Part shown: positions 15,813 to 24,021 of the stretch, in pieces | Position numbering within the stretch: position 1 is the stretch's first letter | How the letters are laid out: every line of letters starts with the position of its first letter | Source of the DNA: Ardenticatenaceae bacterium | Lineage (GTDB): Bacteria; Chloroflexota; Anaerolineae; Promineifilales; Promineifilaceae | DNA length: 64,000 nucleotides | Direction: 5' to 3' | Assembly (NCBI GenBank): GCA_020634245.1 | Contig: JACKCC010000018.1 | Location: 99,123 to 163,122 of the forward strand | The notes under the pieces: model-generated | Database searches by the model: none | Told to the model about the DNA's origin: nothing | What the model saw: the letters and a program-made list of their open reading frames with translations, nothing else | Position numbers and translations under genes: made by a program

Positions 15813-16050
15813 ATGGGCAAAGCCATATTCCATTATCAGCAGATTTTCTTTGTTCTGAAGTTTGGTTTGAGTCATAACGTTTACCACCAGGCGAAGCAGC
15901 TTTAATATGAGCTGCTACCCCGATATTTATGGCTTTAGTGGAATCAATCTGTGGTCCACTTGTTGGTTGCCGGCAATTAGGATTTGAACAACGAAACCCC
16001 ACTCTGCGTGCTAAAATATCTTTTGTTGGTTCGTTAAAATCATCTCGCAT
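15813..16050 (-). pseudogene. HNH endonuclease, 3'-truncated by IS3-type element
   Basis: The 5' part of a gene starting at ATG 16050 with a GGTGG site. The 79 native residues include RRVGFRCSNPNCRQPTSGP (a Cys pair), VAAHIKAASPGGKRYD and SADNGIWLCPL, the pattern of HNH nucleases in which the His and the following Asn and Cys build the metal site. The coding sequence stops matching at 15813, where the IS end begins; the open frame runs 41 bases into the IS. In intact relatives the sequence continues after the IWLC motif. It is probably a nuclease from a mobile or defence module, now dead. Confidence 0.75.
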
Positions 16051-16101
16051 TAAATACCACCTAGTTTTCTAAAGCAAGGTCAACAGTTATACTGAACACG
16101 G

Positions 16102-16512
16102 TCATAAACTGACATTTTCAAAGGTCTGAAAGTTGAGCGTGAGTAGGCTGGCTAACTGGTCTTTGAAAGTACCAGACACGTCGGCCAGGCAATCTTCAAT
16201 CGCCTGCCGGAAGTCGGCAAACTTCTCGTAGTATTGGGAATAGAGACATTGCTTTTTGACAAACTTCCACAGGCGCTCAATTAGGTTTAGATTAGGCGAG
16301 TAAGGCGGTAAGAAAAGGAGTTCGATACGCAAGTCGGCGGCCAATTGTTTAATGAAATGGCAATGTTGATACCGGGCGTTGTCCAGGACAACCGTGATGG
16401 GCAAGTCAGCAAAAGAAGCGGCTAATTGATAGAACAAGGCGGCGACGGAGTGGGCATTGATGTAACTGGTGTTGGTGACCGTCACTAACTGTCGAGTGGT
16501 GGCGTGCAGTGC
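16102..16512 (-). pseudogene. IS630-family transposase, C-terminal part
   Basis: DDE domain of the split transposase. It contains TVVLDNARYQHCHF and FLPPYSPNLNLIERLWKFVKK, which hold the second Asp and the Glu of the IS630 DDE triad. Joined to the N-terminal part (17816-18439) after deleting the ISAs1-type insertion and one 10-bp duplication, it continues in frame (…QRFNVLG then ALHATTRQLV), giving a 344-residue transposase. Confidence 0.85.
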
Positions 16513-16522
16513 ACCCAAAACA

Positions 16523-17815
16523 CAGGACTTTTCCAAACTCATAAGAAAATAACTAGAAGAACCTCATTTTGTTACACTTGAGATTTTCCAAGACCACCAA
16601 GTAAACAAAAGAGGTTCATTACGAAGCATATCACATTTACAAACGAACAATTAGAAAACGTCGTTTTTGACCTGGGTGGCCTTTTTGAATTGTTCCAACA
16701 GATCCCAGACACGCGAAAAGCGCAGGGGAAACTATACCCATTGCCATTTTTATTGTCAGCCATCTTGTTAGCCCGATTATCCGGTGAGCATACGCCGACT
16801 GGCATTACCGCTTGGATTCGCTTACGCCGCTCGCTTTTGGTTGCGGTATTGCCAACGACACGATTTACGGCCCCATCCTTGAACACGATCCGACGCGTTC
16901 TGGATGAAGTCATATCAGCGGATGAATTGCATCGGATATTCCGCCAATTCTTGCATCTGAACTATGGCGGACAGCAAAGCGTCCTCATTACGATGGATGG
17001 CAAGACTTTGCGCGGCACAATTCCTGCGGGAAAAACACAGGGCGTTCATCTATTGGCCGCCTACTTGCCGGAAGAAGGGATTGTTTTGGCTCAAGTAGAG
17101 GTTGATAAGAAGGCAAAGGAAAACGAAATCAAGGCTGCGCCCAAATTGCTGCACCAACTCGACTTGAGAGGGCGGGTTGTCTCTGGAGATGCTATGTTCG
17201 CTCAACGGAAGTTGTCGGTGCAGATTATGGCTCAGGGTGGCGATTATCTTTGGTTTGTCAAAAGCAACCAGCCCCGTTTGCTAGGGGATGTCGAGCAATT
17301 CTTTGTGCCGCCGCGCAAAGAGAAAGGATGGCACACGCCACCGCTGCCCCAAGGTATTGCCCAAGCGACAAATAAAACGCATGGTCGTTTGGAGCAGCGA
17401 ACTATCACGGTAATGAGCGATGACACCCGCTTTATCAACTGGCCTGGATTGCGTCAGGTTTTCAAGCTGGAGAGAAAAGTGACAAAACTCTCCACTGGCA
17501 AATGTACCTACGAAGTTGTTTATGGCATTACTAGCGTTCCCCAGGAACGTGCCGATGCGTCCTGTTTGTTAGCGTGGACACGCCATCACTGGGGCATTGA
17601 AAATGGGTTACATTACCGTCGCGATGTCACGCTCAAGGAAGATGCAACCAGGATGTCAGGAACACCACAAGCCAGCGTAGTGGCTACAATTAACAACTTC
17701 ATTGTCGGGTTAGCTGGCAAGCTTGGCTTCACAAATCTGCCAACCATGTTGCGTATGGCCAATGCCAAGATCAATTTCGCCCTTTACAATTATTTATGAG
17801 TTTGGAAAGGTCCTG
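16523..17815 (+). mobile_element. ISAs1-family insertion sequence, intact
   Basis: The 1293-bp element has terminal inverted repeats CAGGACTTTTCCAAACTCAT (16523-16542, extending to 16544) and its complement ending at 17815, one mismatch in 22. It is flanked by a perfect 10-bp target duplication ACCCAAAACA at 16513-16522 and 17816-17825. The target is the transposase gene of the surrounding IS630. Confidence 0.95.
16618..17799 (+). CDS. ISAs1-family transposase
   Basis: Transposase of about 393 residues with DDE motifs ITMDGKTLRGT (first Asp), VVSGDAMFAQRKL (second Asp) and WTRHHWGIENGLHY (Glu region). A TTG at 16690 begins an open frame at ELFQQIPD, but the same frame runs back to an ATT at 16618 behind an AGAGG site and encodes TFTNEQLENVVFDLGGLFEL, typical N-terminal sequence, so the longer form is preferred. 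The stop codon lies inside the right terminal repeat. The frame is intact. Confidence 0.88.
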   Translation: MTKHITFTNEQLENVVFDLGGLFELFQQIPDTRKAQGKLYPLPFLLSAILLARLSGEHTPTGITAWIRLRRSLLVAVLPTTRFTAPSLNTIRRVLDEVISADELHRIFRQFLHLNYGGQQSVLITMDGKTLRGTIPAGKTQGVHLLAAYLPEEGIVLAQVEVDKKAKENEIKAAPKLLHQLDLRGRVVSGDAMFAQRKLSVQIMAQGGDYLWFVKSNQPRLLGDVEQFFVPPRKEKGWHTPPLPQGIAQATNKTHGRLEQRTITVMSDDTRFINWPGLRQVFKLERKVTKLSTGKCTYEVVYGITSVPQERADASCLLAWTRHHWGIENGLHYRRDVTLKEDATRMSGTPQASVVATINNFIVGLAGKLGFTNLPTMLRMANAKINFALYNYL

Positions 17816-18439
17816 ACCCAAAACATTGAACCGTTGCCGACCAGCTGGGGCTTTGATGAAGTGGCGGACAAAAGACCAAAGGAAGCCAAGGAAGGGCTGC
17901 AAGACAAAATAAGCAGCATCGACGAAAAACAAGTGGCGCTGATTGGCCTGGGCATCAGCCAGACGCGGCGTCAGTTCCTCATCCAGGAACTCCTGTTGTT
18001 TCTCTGGGTCAGCCTTAGCCGGTATCTGACCCACTTTACGCCGCTTCAGCCCCAGCTTTTTCAGAAACTCCGCCACCTGGGTTGGACTACGGCGCAAACC
18101 GGTCAGTTTTTCGATACGGGCCACAGCTTCATCAATGGTCGCTGGCGGTCGCCGCTCGAATTCCTGACGCAGGCTATCCTGGTGGTCATCCAGGTCGCTC
18201 TTGGGCTGGTGAAAGTTCAACTCTTTGAGTGTCTCAATCCCGCCTTGTTGATACATCAGGAGATACTCGCGCAGCGTCGCCTGGCTGATACGCACGATGC
18301 GACCGATTTCCTGGTGCGACAGACCCAGCGCTTTCAAATACACCACTTCCATTCGTTGTCGTACCCGAGGGTGCGGATGGTGGGTACGTTCGTGATGTAA
18401 CTGGTTAATGGTTTCTGGTGCGAATTGGAGTTTAATCAT
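17816..18439 (-). pseudogene. IS630-family transposase, N-terminal part
   Basis: Starts MIKLQFAPETINQL at 18439 and runs through a helix-turn-helix (LGLSHQEIGRIVRISQATLREYL) and a second one (GLRRSPTQVAEFLKKLGLKRRK) to the first catalytic Asp (LFFVDAAYF). It is interrupted after RQRFNVLG by the ISAs1-type element. The C-terminal part is at 16102-16512. Confidence 0.87.
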
Positions 18440-18512
18440 CTTGTCCTCTGATTGGCAAAAATGACAAAGTATATCTTTCCCGACCTGTTTGCCAATCATA
18501 ATCAAAATTGAA

Positions 18513-19486
18513 GGCTCATGTTTAGAACTAGTGCAAACGAACGATAGAAGCGATGAATTTGGGAGATACACATTTCTGATTGACGGCAAATTCATGAATG
18601 GCAACGTAGCCGGGCAGGTGCTTTTTGTGGACCCCGCGAAAAGGCCGCAAGAAATTGCGTAATCCTGTCCAACCGCCTTCATTAGAATTCACATGAACCT
18701 CACGGATTCCATCACCATCATCATCTCGCGCCCATTCGTTTTGACTATGACAGACGGTGTAACGGATACGTTTGAGCCGATTGTAACTGTCATACTCGTC
18801 TGTGTATAAGGTAGCATCAGCTTTGGTAAACTTCTCGACAAAAGGACACAATGTGACCCCTTGGGTGTTGGGCACCACGCGGATACGCACTTGCCGTGAT
18901 TGGCGACCAATGACTGCACAAACCGGCGGCCGGTCATTGGTGTATGTGCCTCGGCCGCGCCGTTTGTTGGCGCGACGACGGGGCGGGTCATCTGGGTCAC
19001 CATGCCATTCACCTTTTTTCCCCCGCATTTTGGAACATCTCGTCGGTTTCTACTTCTTCATCTTCCAGTGGGGTTTCTGGTTGTTCTATTTCGGCGTTGG
19101 CTTGCAACTGATGTCGTACTTCCGTCGCTGTTGTGCGGCTGATACGCAATTCCCGGGCCAACTGTGCCGTCGGTTTCCCCTGACAAACGCCTCGGATAAA
19201 CAAGACCGTTTGCTCTGGGCGAAAATAACGGCCTTCAAAGACCGTATTGCTGTACAAGTTGTAGATGCCTTTGCATTCCTGACAACGGTACACATCGAGG
19301 TCGCTCTTTTGGGTACGGCGAAACCAGCGACCTTGCTCCAATGACGCCCCGCAATGGGGACATTTCAGGCCATCAGGATGAAAATATGTTTCTATCCATG
19401 CCTCGCAGGAAGCGCGGTCCATTAGGTCAACAATTGGAAAGTCCATATTGGCTATTTTACCCGATCACTTGTACTAAACATGAGCC
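18513..19486 (-). mobile_element. IS1595-family insertion sequence
   Basis: The 974-bp element has terminal inverted repeats GGCTCATGTTTAG at 18513 and its complement ending 19486, extending to about 20 bases with two mismatches. It is flanked by an 8-bp direct repeat AAATTGAA (18505-18512 and 19487-19494). It is inserted in the 5' non-coding end of the IS630 element. Confidence 0.92.
18528..19446 (-). pseudogene. IS1595-family transposase with -1 frameshift at an A-run
   Basis: The N-terminal frame (19446 to 19009) has a zinc ribbon (CPHCGA, YRCQEC), a DNA-binding HTH (KPTAQLARELRISRTTATEV) and the start of the DDE domain (VETDEMFQNAG). The C-terminal frame (reading from about 19028 to 18528) supplies the rest of the ISXO2-like domain (DPPRRRANKRRGRGTYTNDRPP, LYTDEYDSYNRL, HVNSNEGGW). 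The frames join in -1 at GGGGGAAAAAAGG. This may be an inactivating indel or a productive slippery site, which many IS families use. Annotated as one broken gene. Confidence 0.8.
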
Positions 19487-19684
19487 AAATTGAAATGTCA
19501 CTCTATGCCCGTGCTGGGTATAAACTAAGCTACAGAAAGAAGGTCTTGTTCCCTTTGAGGATTAAGGCACTCTCCAGACTGGCTTAACCCCGAAACGCGA
19601 CCCATTTCCAAGTACAGTATAAAAGATGCCTTTTGCTTTTTCAACCCCTTCGCCTTGCGGGGTGGTTCAGGTAAAATCGGGCGT

Positions 19685-20506
19685 ATGAGATACCTGGAAA
19701 AACTGAAAGCTGTTCAAGAACGCAATCAATCCTGGTTGTGTGTGGGTTTAGACCCCGATCCGGTTCACCTGCGGGTGGATGTGCTGAAGTGGGATGAGCC
19801 GATTTTGCCGTTCAACAAGGCGATCATTGATGCCACGGCCGATCTGGTTTGCGCCTACAAGCCGAATCTGGGCTTTTATTTGCAGTGGGGGGCGGCGGGC
19901 GTCATCGCCCTGGAACGGACGATTGCCTACATCCCCGACTACATCCCGGTGATTCTGGACTGCAAGACGGGCGACATCGGCCATACACAGGCGGCCTGGG
20001 CAGCGGGCCTGTTTGACGAGTGGGGTGTTGATGCCATCACCGTCAATCCGTATGTGGGTTCAGAGGGGGTTCTGCCGATGATTGCCGACCGGCTGGATAA
20101 GGCAGTCTATATCCTGGCCCGCACCTCCAATCCCAGCGCGACGCAGTTCCAGGGGAATTTGCGCGGGCGGGAGGGGCTGTCGGCTGAGGTGCTGCGCCAG
20201 AGCCAGACATGGACGACGGCCGGCCACAAAGGGTACGTGGTTGGCGCGACTTACCCGGAAGAGCTGCAAATCGCCCGCGAACTGGCCCCGGAAGCCAATT
20301 TTTTGATTCCGGGGATTGGGGCGCAAGGGGGCAGTTTGGAAACGGCCGTCTACTTTGGCCCCGATCGCACTGCCGGCCCGGTCATCAGTTCCAGCCGAGG
20401 CATCATCTACGCCTCCACCAGCACGGATTTCGCCGAAGCAACCCGGAACGCAGCCCAGACAGTTCGCGATCAAATCAACGCTATCCGCAAAGAGATTGCG
20501 GGATAA
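19685..20506 (+). CDS. pyrF: orotidine 5'-phosphate decarboxylase
   Basis: Last step of UMP synthesis: OMP to UMP plus CO2. It is a group-2 (longer, mycobacterial-type) PyrF: N-terminal LCVGLDPDP, then PNLGFYLQWG, catalytic LDCKTGDIGHT with the Asp-x-Lys-x2-Asp pattern, DAITVNPYVGSEGV and the phosphate-binding end FLIPGIGAQGG and SSRGIIYAS. ATG 19685 is chosen because MRYLEKL begins the family alignment. The gene stands alone between the IS pile and a phosphopantetheinyl transferase. It carries an ACGGCCGT copy at 20342, unlike the IS block upstream. Confidence 0.96.
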   Translation: MRYLEKLKAVQERNQSWLCVGLDPDPVHLRVDVLKWDEPILPFNKAIIDATADLVCAYKPNLGFYLQWGAAGVIALERTIAYIPDYIPVILDCKTGDIGHTQAAWAAGLFDEWGVDAITVNPYVGSEGVLPMIADRLDKAVYILARTSNPSATQFQGNLRGREGLSAEVLRQSQTWTTAGHKGYVVGATYPEELQIARELAPEANFLIPGIGAQGGSLETAVYFGPDRTAGPVISSSRGIIYASTSTDFAEATRNAAQTVRDQINAIRKEIAG

Positions 20507-20513
20507 TGTTGTG

Positions 20514-20592
20514 AATAGGAGCGCGAACGTCCCGTTCGCCAACTCCTGTTTGCCATCATGCAATTGATGGCAGGCGGGACGCCTGCACTCCA
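20514..20592. repeat. three tandem small hairpins after pyrF
   Basis: Three short stems follow each other: GCGAACG with its complement, GCCATCA with TGATGGC, and GCAGGCG with CGCCTGC. They are framed by GGAG and CTCC. This is a REP-like composite in the gap between pyrF and the phosphopantetheinyl transferase. Confidence 0.6.
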
Positions 20593-20604
20593 TTTGAATT
20601 GCGC

Positions 20605-21348
20605 ATGGTAATCAACTTCTCCGATTGGCAAACGCCGCCAACAACCCTCGAACTGCCGCCTGGCCATTTACACATCTGGCGCGTCCCGCAAGATGTGGAT
20701 GAGGCGGCGCTGGCCCGTTACTGGCCCATTTTGGCCGCCGATGAACAAGCGCGGGCCAACCGCTTCCATTTTGCGCGGGACAAGAACCGGTACGTAGTGG
20801 CGCGGGCGGTTTTGCGATTGCTGATCGGCCGTTACCTTTCCCGGCCGCCGGAGCAAATCAGTTTTACCTACAGCGAATACGATAAACCGTCCATTCCCGG
20901 CCAGCGGCTGCAATTCAACGTCAGTCACTCCGGCGGGCTGGCGCTGATAGCGTTCTGTCTGGATGCAGAAGTGGGGATTGACGTGGAGCAGAAACGGCCG
21001 TTAATCGACGCAGACCAAATTGCCGAACGGTTTTTCTCGGCGGCCGAGGTGGCTGTTTTCAAATCTCTGCCCCAAGAGCAGCGGGTTGAAGCCTTTTTTA
21101 ACTGCTGGACGCGCAAGGAAGCGTACATCAAAGCGATTGGTGAGGGGCTGTCCTGCCCGTTGGACGTTTTTGACGTGACCCTCGCGCCAGGGGAACCGGC
21201 CTGGCTGCTGCGCATTCGAGGCAGCGAGGCAGCGGCGGCAGAATGGTCTTTGTTTTCGTTGGAACCGGCAGAAGGATTTGGTGCGGCCGTTGCTATCCCC
21301 GGCCGAAATTGGCAGTTATCCTGTTGGGATTGGCCGTCAGTGAATTGA
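20605..21348 (+). CDS. 4'-phosphopantetheinyl transferase (Sfp-type)
   Basis: Transfers phosphopantetheine from CoA to a Ser on acyl- or peptidyl-carrier domains. Conserved motifs are present: RDKNRYVVARAVLRLLIGRYL, FNVSHSGGLALIAF, VGIDVEQ (Mg-binding Asp/Glu) and FFNCWTRKEAYIKAIGEGL (Trp-x-x-Lys-Glu). The 248-residue length suits the Sfp/EntD class rather than AcpS. ATG 20605 is preferred to the in-frame TTG 20599. No NRPS/PKS gene is in the window, so the target may be a fatty-acid or distant secondary-metabolite carrier protein. Confidence 0.93.
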   Translation: MVINFSDWQTPPTTLELPPGHLHIWRVPQDVDEAALARYWPILAADEQARANRFHFARDKNRYVVARAVLRLLIGRYLSRPPEQISFTYSEYDKPSIPGQRLQFNVSHSGGLALIAFCLDAEVGIDVEQKRPLIDADQIAERFFSAAEVAVFKSLPQEQRVEAFFNCWTRKEAYIKAIGEGLSCPLDVFDVTLAPGEPAWLLRIRGSEAAAAEWSLFSLEPAEGFGAAVAIPGRNWQLSCWDWPSVN

Positions 21349-21387
21349 GGATTAAAGATTGATGATGGGTCAATCTTTAATCCTCAA
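21345..21387. terminator. 18-bp perfect hairpin at the end of the phosphopantetheinyl transferase gene
   Basis: Arms 21345-21362 (TTGAGGATTAAAGATTGA) and 21370-21387 pair perfectly around a 7-base loop, overlapping the stop codon. No long T tract follows, so it may be an intergenic repeat that also stops transcription. Confidence 0.6.
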
Positions 21388-21401
21388 TCTTCAATAAACA
21401 A

Positions 21402-21520
21402 TATCGGGAATAAGAATTTTTCCACAGATTTCACCGATTTCGCAGATTAATAGCCTGTCAAAATCTGTGTAATCTGCGAAATCTGCGGATGAATTTTTTG
21501 ACACAATGTTAATTCCGATA
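21402..21520. repeat. nested inverted repeat upstream of the mtnA stop
   Basis: An outer pair (TATCGGGAATAA at 21402 and its approximate complement ending 21520) encloses an imperfect pair of 25-30 bases around TCCACAGATTTC and GAAATCTGCGGA. The inner motif with repeated CAGATT units is a widely dispersed bacterial intergenic type. Confidence 0.6.
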
Positions 21521-21524
21521 ATGT

Positions 21525-22574
21525 CTAATCTTTATTCATCATTTTCCCCAAATTTTCTTCAAATGGCGGATAGACAACACCGCGTTCGGTGATGATGGCT
21601 GTGATGTAATGGGCCGGGGTTACGTCGAAAGCGGGATTGCCGACGGGAACGTCATCAGGCGTGATTTTACAGTTACCGATGGTGGTGATTTCCTCGGCCG
21701 GGCGTTCCTCAATTTCGATGGCGTCACCATTGGGCGTGGCCATGTCGATGGTGGTCGTTGGGGCGGCGACGTAGAAGGGAACGTGGTTGGCCTGGGCAAC
21801 GACGGCTAGATTGTAAGTGCCGATTTTGTTGGCCGTGTCGCCATTGGCGGCAATGCGATCTGCACCAACCACACACAAATCGATTTTCTGCGTACGCATG
21901 AAGTGGCCCGATGCGCCGTCGGCGATGACCATGAAGGGGATGCCCTGCTGCTTGAGTTCCCAGGCGGAGAGGCGCGCCCCTTGCAAACGGGGGCGGGTCT
22001 CGTCCAGCAGGGCCAACACCTTTTTGCCCGATTCGTGAGCCATGCGAATGATGCCCAGGGCGGTGCCGTAGTCAACGGTGGCCAGGCTGCCGGTGTTGCA
22101 ATGGTGGATGATTTTGGCTTCGTCGGGGATGAGGGGCAGGGCGTTGCGGCCGATTTGTTTGTTGAGGGCCACATCTTCGGCGGCGATGGCTTGCGCTTCG
22201 GTCAGAACGGCCGTTTTCAACCCATCTACTGCTGCCAAAGCGGGATCATCCACCCGGCTCATCACACGGTCGATGGCCCAAAACAGGTTAACGGCCGTTG
22301 GCCGGGCCTGCCGCAAAATTTCGGCCATGTCGGCCAGTTCTTGCTTTAGAGCTGCGGTTGTTTCTGCCTGGGAATGGGCCGCTGTGAGAGCCAGCCCGTA
22401 AGCAGCGGCGGCCCCAATCGCTGGCGCACCCCGTACCACCATATCCCGAATAGCCTGGGCCACGGAACGGCCGTTACGATAATCATTGTAAACCGTCTCT
22501 TGTGGCAGTTTCCGCTGGTCCAACAGCCGCAAAATCCCGCCATTCAACCACTCAATACTCTTAAATCCGCTCAT
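21525..22574 (-). CDS. mtnA: S-methyl-5-thioribose-1-phosphate isomerase
   Basis: Methionine-salvage isomerase converting 5-methylthioribose 1-phosphate to the ribulose 1-phosphate form. Family hallmarks are RDMVVRGAPAIGAAAAYG, the catalytic Cys in HHCNTGSLATVDYGTALG, the catalytic Asp in VVGADRIAANGDTANKIGTY and the C-terminal NPAFDVTPAHYITAIITERGV. The 349-residue length is standard. A paralogue lies 255 bp upstream on the same strand, separated by a hairpin repeat. It carries three ACGGCCGT copies. Confidence 0.93.
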   Translation of the reverse strand: MSGFKSIEWLNGGILRLLDQRKLPQETVYNDYRNGRSVAQAIRDMVVRGAPAIGAAAAYGLALTAAHSQAETTAALKQELADMAEILRQARPTAVNLFWAIDRVMSRVDDPALAAVDGLKTAVLTEAQAIAAEDVALNKQIGRNALPLIPDEAKIIHHCNTGSLATVDYGTALGIIRMAHESGKKVLALLDETRPRLQGARLSAWELKQQGIPFMVIADGASGHFMRTQKIDLCVVGADRIAANGDTANKIGTYNLAVVAQANHVPFYVAAPTTTIDMATPNGDAIEIEERPAEEITTIGNCKITPDDVPVGNPAFDVTPAHYITAIITERGVVYPPFEENLGKMMNKD

Positions 22575-22730
22575 TTAACATCGTCCTTAGCCCTGATTTT
22601 CGGCGGCCAGGGCGAGGCAATCGGAGAAAAGGCCATTTGCTACACCCAAATCACAACCGATTGCCTAGCCCTTACGATTACCGGTTTATTACAGTCGAAA
22701 TAACAAAGGGTGTATCAAACGAGTTGAGCT

Positions 22731-22795
22731 AAGTGCCAGGCAGGGGGCAAACGGTCCTGGTTTACTCGAAATCTTGCGCCCCGTGCCTGGCACTT
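22731..22795. repeat. inverted repeat, AAGTGCCAGGCACGGGGC family, copy 1
   Basis: Left arm AAGTGCCAGGCAGGGGGCAA (22731-22750) pairs with 22773-22795 in the gap between the two mtnA paralogues. The same arms recur at 58485-58540 and 61426-61489. Confidence 0.8.
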
Positions 22796-22829
22796 TTACC
22801 GAAATGGAACACACCCCATTGACAAATCA

Positions 22830-23957
22830 TCATTCGTCATTTGCGAATCTTTTCTCCGGGAATAACCCCAGTACCCCTTCCTCCGATGCCGCACAAATGC
22901 CCCGCTCAGTGATGAGAACGGTGACCAGCCGCGCCGGGGTCACGTCGAAGGCGTAGTTGGCCGCCGGGCTGTCGGGAGGCGTCAGCAGCACTCCCTTGAT
23001 GGTTCCTTCATGCAAACCACGAATCTGGCGCACTTCGGTGGCGTCGCGCTGTTCGATAGGGATTTCCCGCACGCCGTCGCGCATTTGCCAATCAAACGAA
23101 GAGGAGGGCAGCGCTGTGTAGAACGGGATGCCGTTGTCAAAAGCAGCCAACGCCTTGAGGTAGGTGCCGATTTTGTTGCCCACATCGCCGGTGTAGGTGG
23201 TGCGGTCGGTGCCAACGATGACCATGTCCACCAGGCCATGCTGCATGAGGTGGCCGCCCACGTTGTCGGCAATGACGGTGTGGGGTACACCGTGCTGGCC
23301 TAATTCCCAGGCGGTCAGCCGCGCGCCCTGGTTGCGCGGCCGGGTTTCGTCCACCCAAACGTGAACGGCAATGCCCGCGTCGTGGGCGGCGTAAATGGGC
23401 GCGGTGGCCGAGCCGTAATCGACGAAGGCCAACCAGCCGGCATTGCAGTGGGTCAAGATGTTGACGACATCGCCGTTTTTGTTCTGGCTGACGGCTTCGA
23501 TGAGGGAAACGCCGTGCTGCCCGATGCGGCGGCAGTAATCGGCGTCTTCGTCGGCGATGGCCTGGGCGGTGGCGGCGGCGGTCTGGATTTTGGCTTCAAT
23601 GCCCGGCGCGGCTCCAATAGTAGTTAATTGACGTTCGACAGCCCAGGCCAGGTTAACGGCCGTTGGCCGGGTCGCCTTTAATTTTTCACCATCAGCCTGG
23701 AGGGCAGCCATAAATGCTGCTTCCGAATCGCGGGGGGCGTGATAGGCGGCGATGGCCATGCCGTAACCGGCTGCGGCCCCGATTAAACCGGCGCCGCGGA
23801 CGTGCATCTCTTTGATGGCGCGGGCGACCTCATCGACTGAGGTCAAATCTTCAATAACAAATTCGTGGGGCAGTTGGCGCTGGTCAATGATTTGGACAAT
23901 GCGGGTATCCTGGGGATGCAGCCAAATGGTTCGGAAATGTTTTCCGGCAATGTTCAT
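22830..23957 (-). CDS. MtnA-family aldose 1-phosphate isomerase, paralogue
   Basis: A second MtnA-like protein, 375 residues, with the same catalytic residues (Cys in THCNAGWLAFVDYGSATAP, Asp in VIVGTDRTTYTGDVGNKIGTY) and the same fold markers (MHVRGAGLIGAAAGYG, YAFDVTPARLVTVLITERGI). The substrate-site loops differ from the neighbour (GTDRTTYTG against GADRIAANG). Known MtnA paralogues include 5-deoxyribose 1-phosphate isomerase, used to dispose of the 5'-deoxyadenosine by-product of radical SAM enzymes, so this is a reasonable candidate function. No kinase or aldolase partner is adjacent. Confidence 0.85.
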   Translation of the reverse strand: MNIAGKHFRTIWLHPQDTRIVQIIDQRQLPHEFVIEDLTSVDEVARAIKEMHVRGAGLIGAAAGYGMAIAAYHAPRDSEAAFMAALQADGEKLKATRPTAVNLAWAVERQLTTIGAAPGIEAKIQTAAATAQAIADEDADYCRRIGQHGVSLIEAVSQNKNGDVVNILTHCNAGWLAFVDYGSATAPIYAAHDAGIAVHVWVDETRPRNQGARLTAWELGQHGVPHTVIADNVGGHLMQHGLVDMVIVGTDRTTYTGDVGNKIGTYLKALAAFDNGIPFYTALPSSSFDWQMRDGVREIPIEQRDATEVRQIRGLHEGTIKGVLLTPPDSPAANYAFDVTPARLVTVLITERGICAASEEGVLGLFPEKRFANDE

Positions 23958-24021
23958 AAGGGTAATCCTGTAATTAGACTCCCAAGGGTTTCCCAGAACC
24001 TTGGGGTCTTTTGTGATTTGT

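Larger units (their letters stand above)
16088..19522 (-). mobile_element. IS630-family element carrying two nested insertions
   Basis: Terminal inverted repeats TATACTGAACACGG (from 16088) and the complement of TATACCCAGCACGGGCATAG (to 19522), followed on both sides by TGACATTT, with TA at both borders as expected for this family. The transposase gene on the minus strand is split by an ISAs1-type element, and an IS1595-type element sits near the 5' end of the IS630. Removing both insertions and one copy of each target duplication leaves an element of about 1.15 kb. A fragment of a second copy (5' end only) lies at 44423-44530. Confidence 0.85.

Noticed and set aside
17723..18400. 225-codon plus-strand frame
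   Set aside because: Antisense to the IS630 transposase N-terminal part, whose motifs are clear on the minus strand.
22575..22829. SAM riboswitch ahead of mtnA
   Set aside because: The gap is taken up by the AAGTGCCAGG inverted repeat; no SAM-I core motif was seen.
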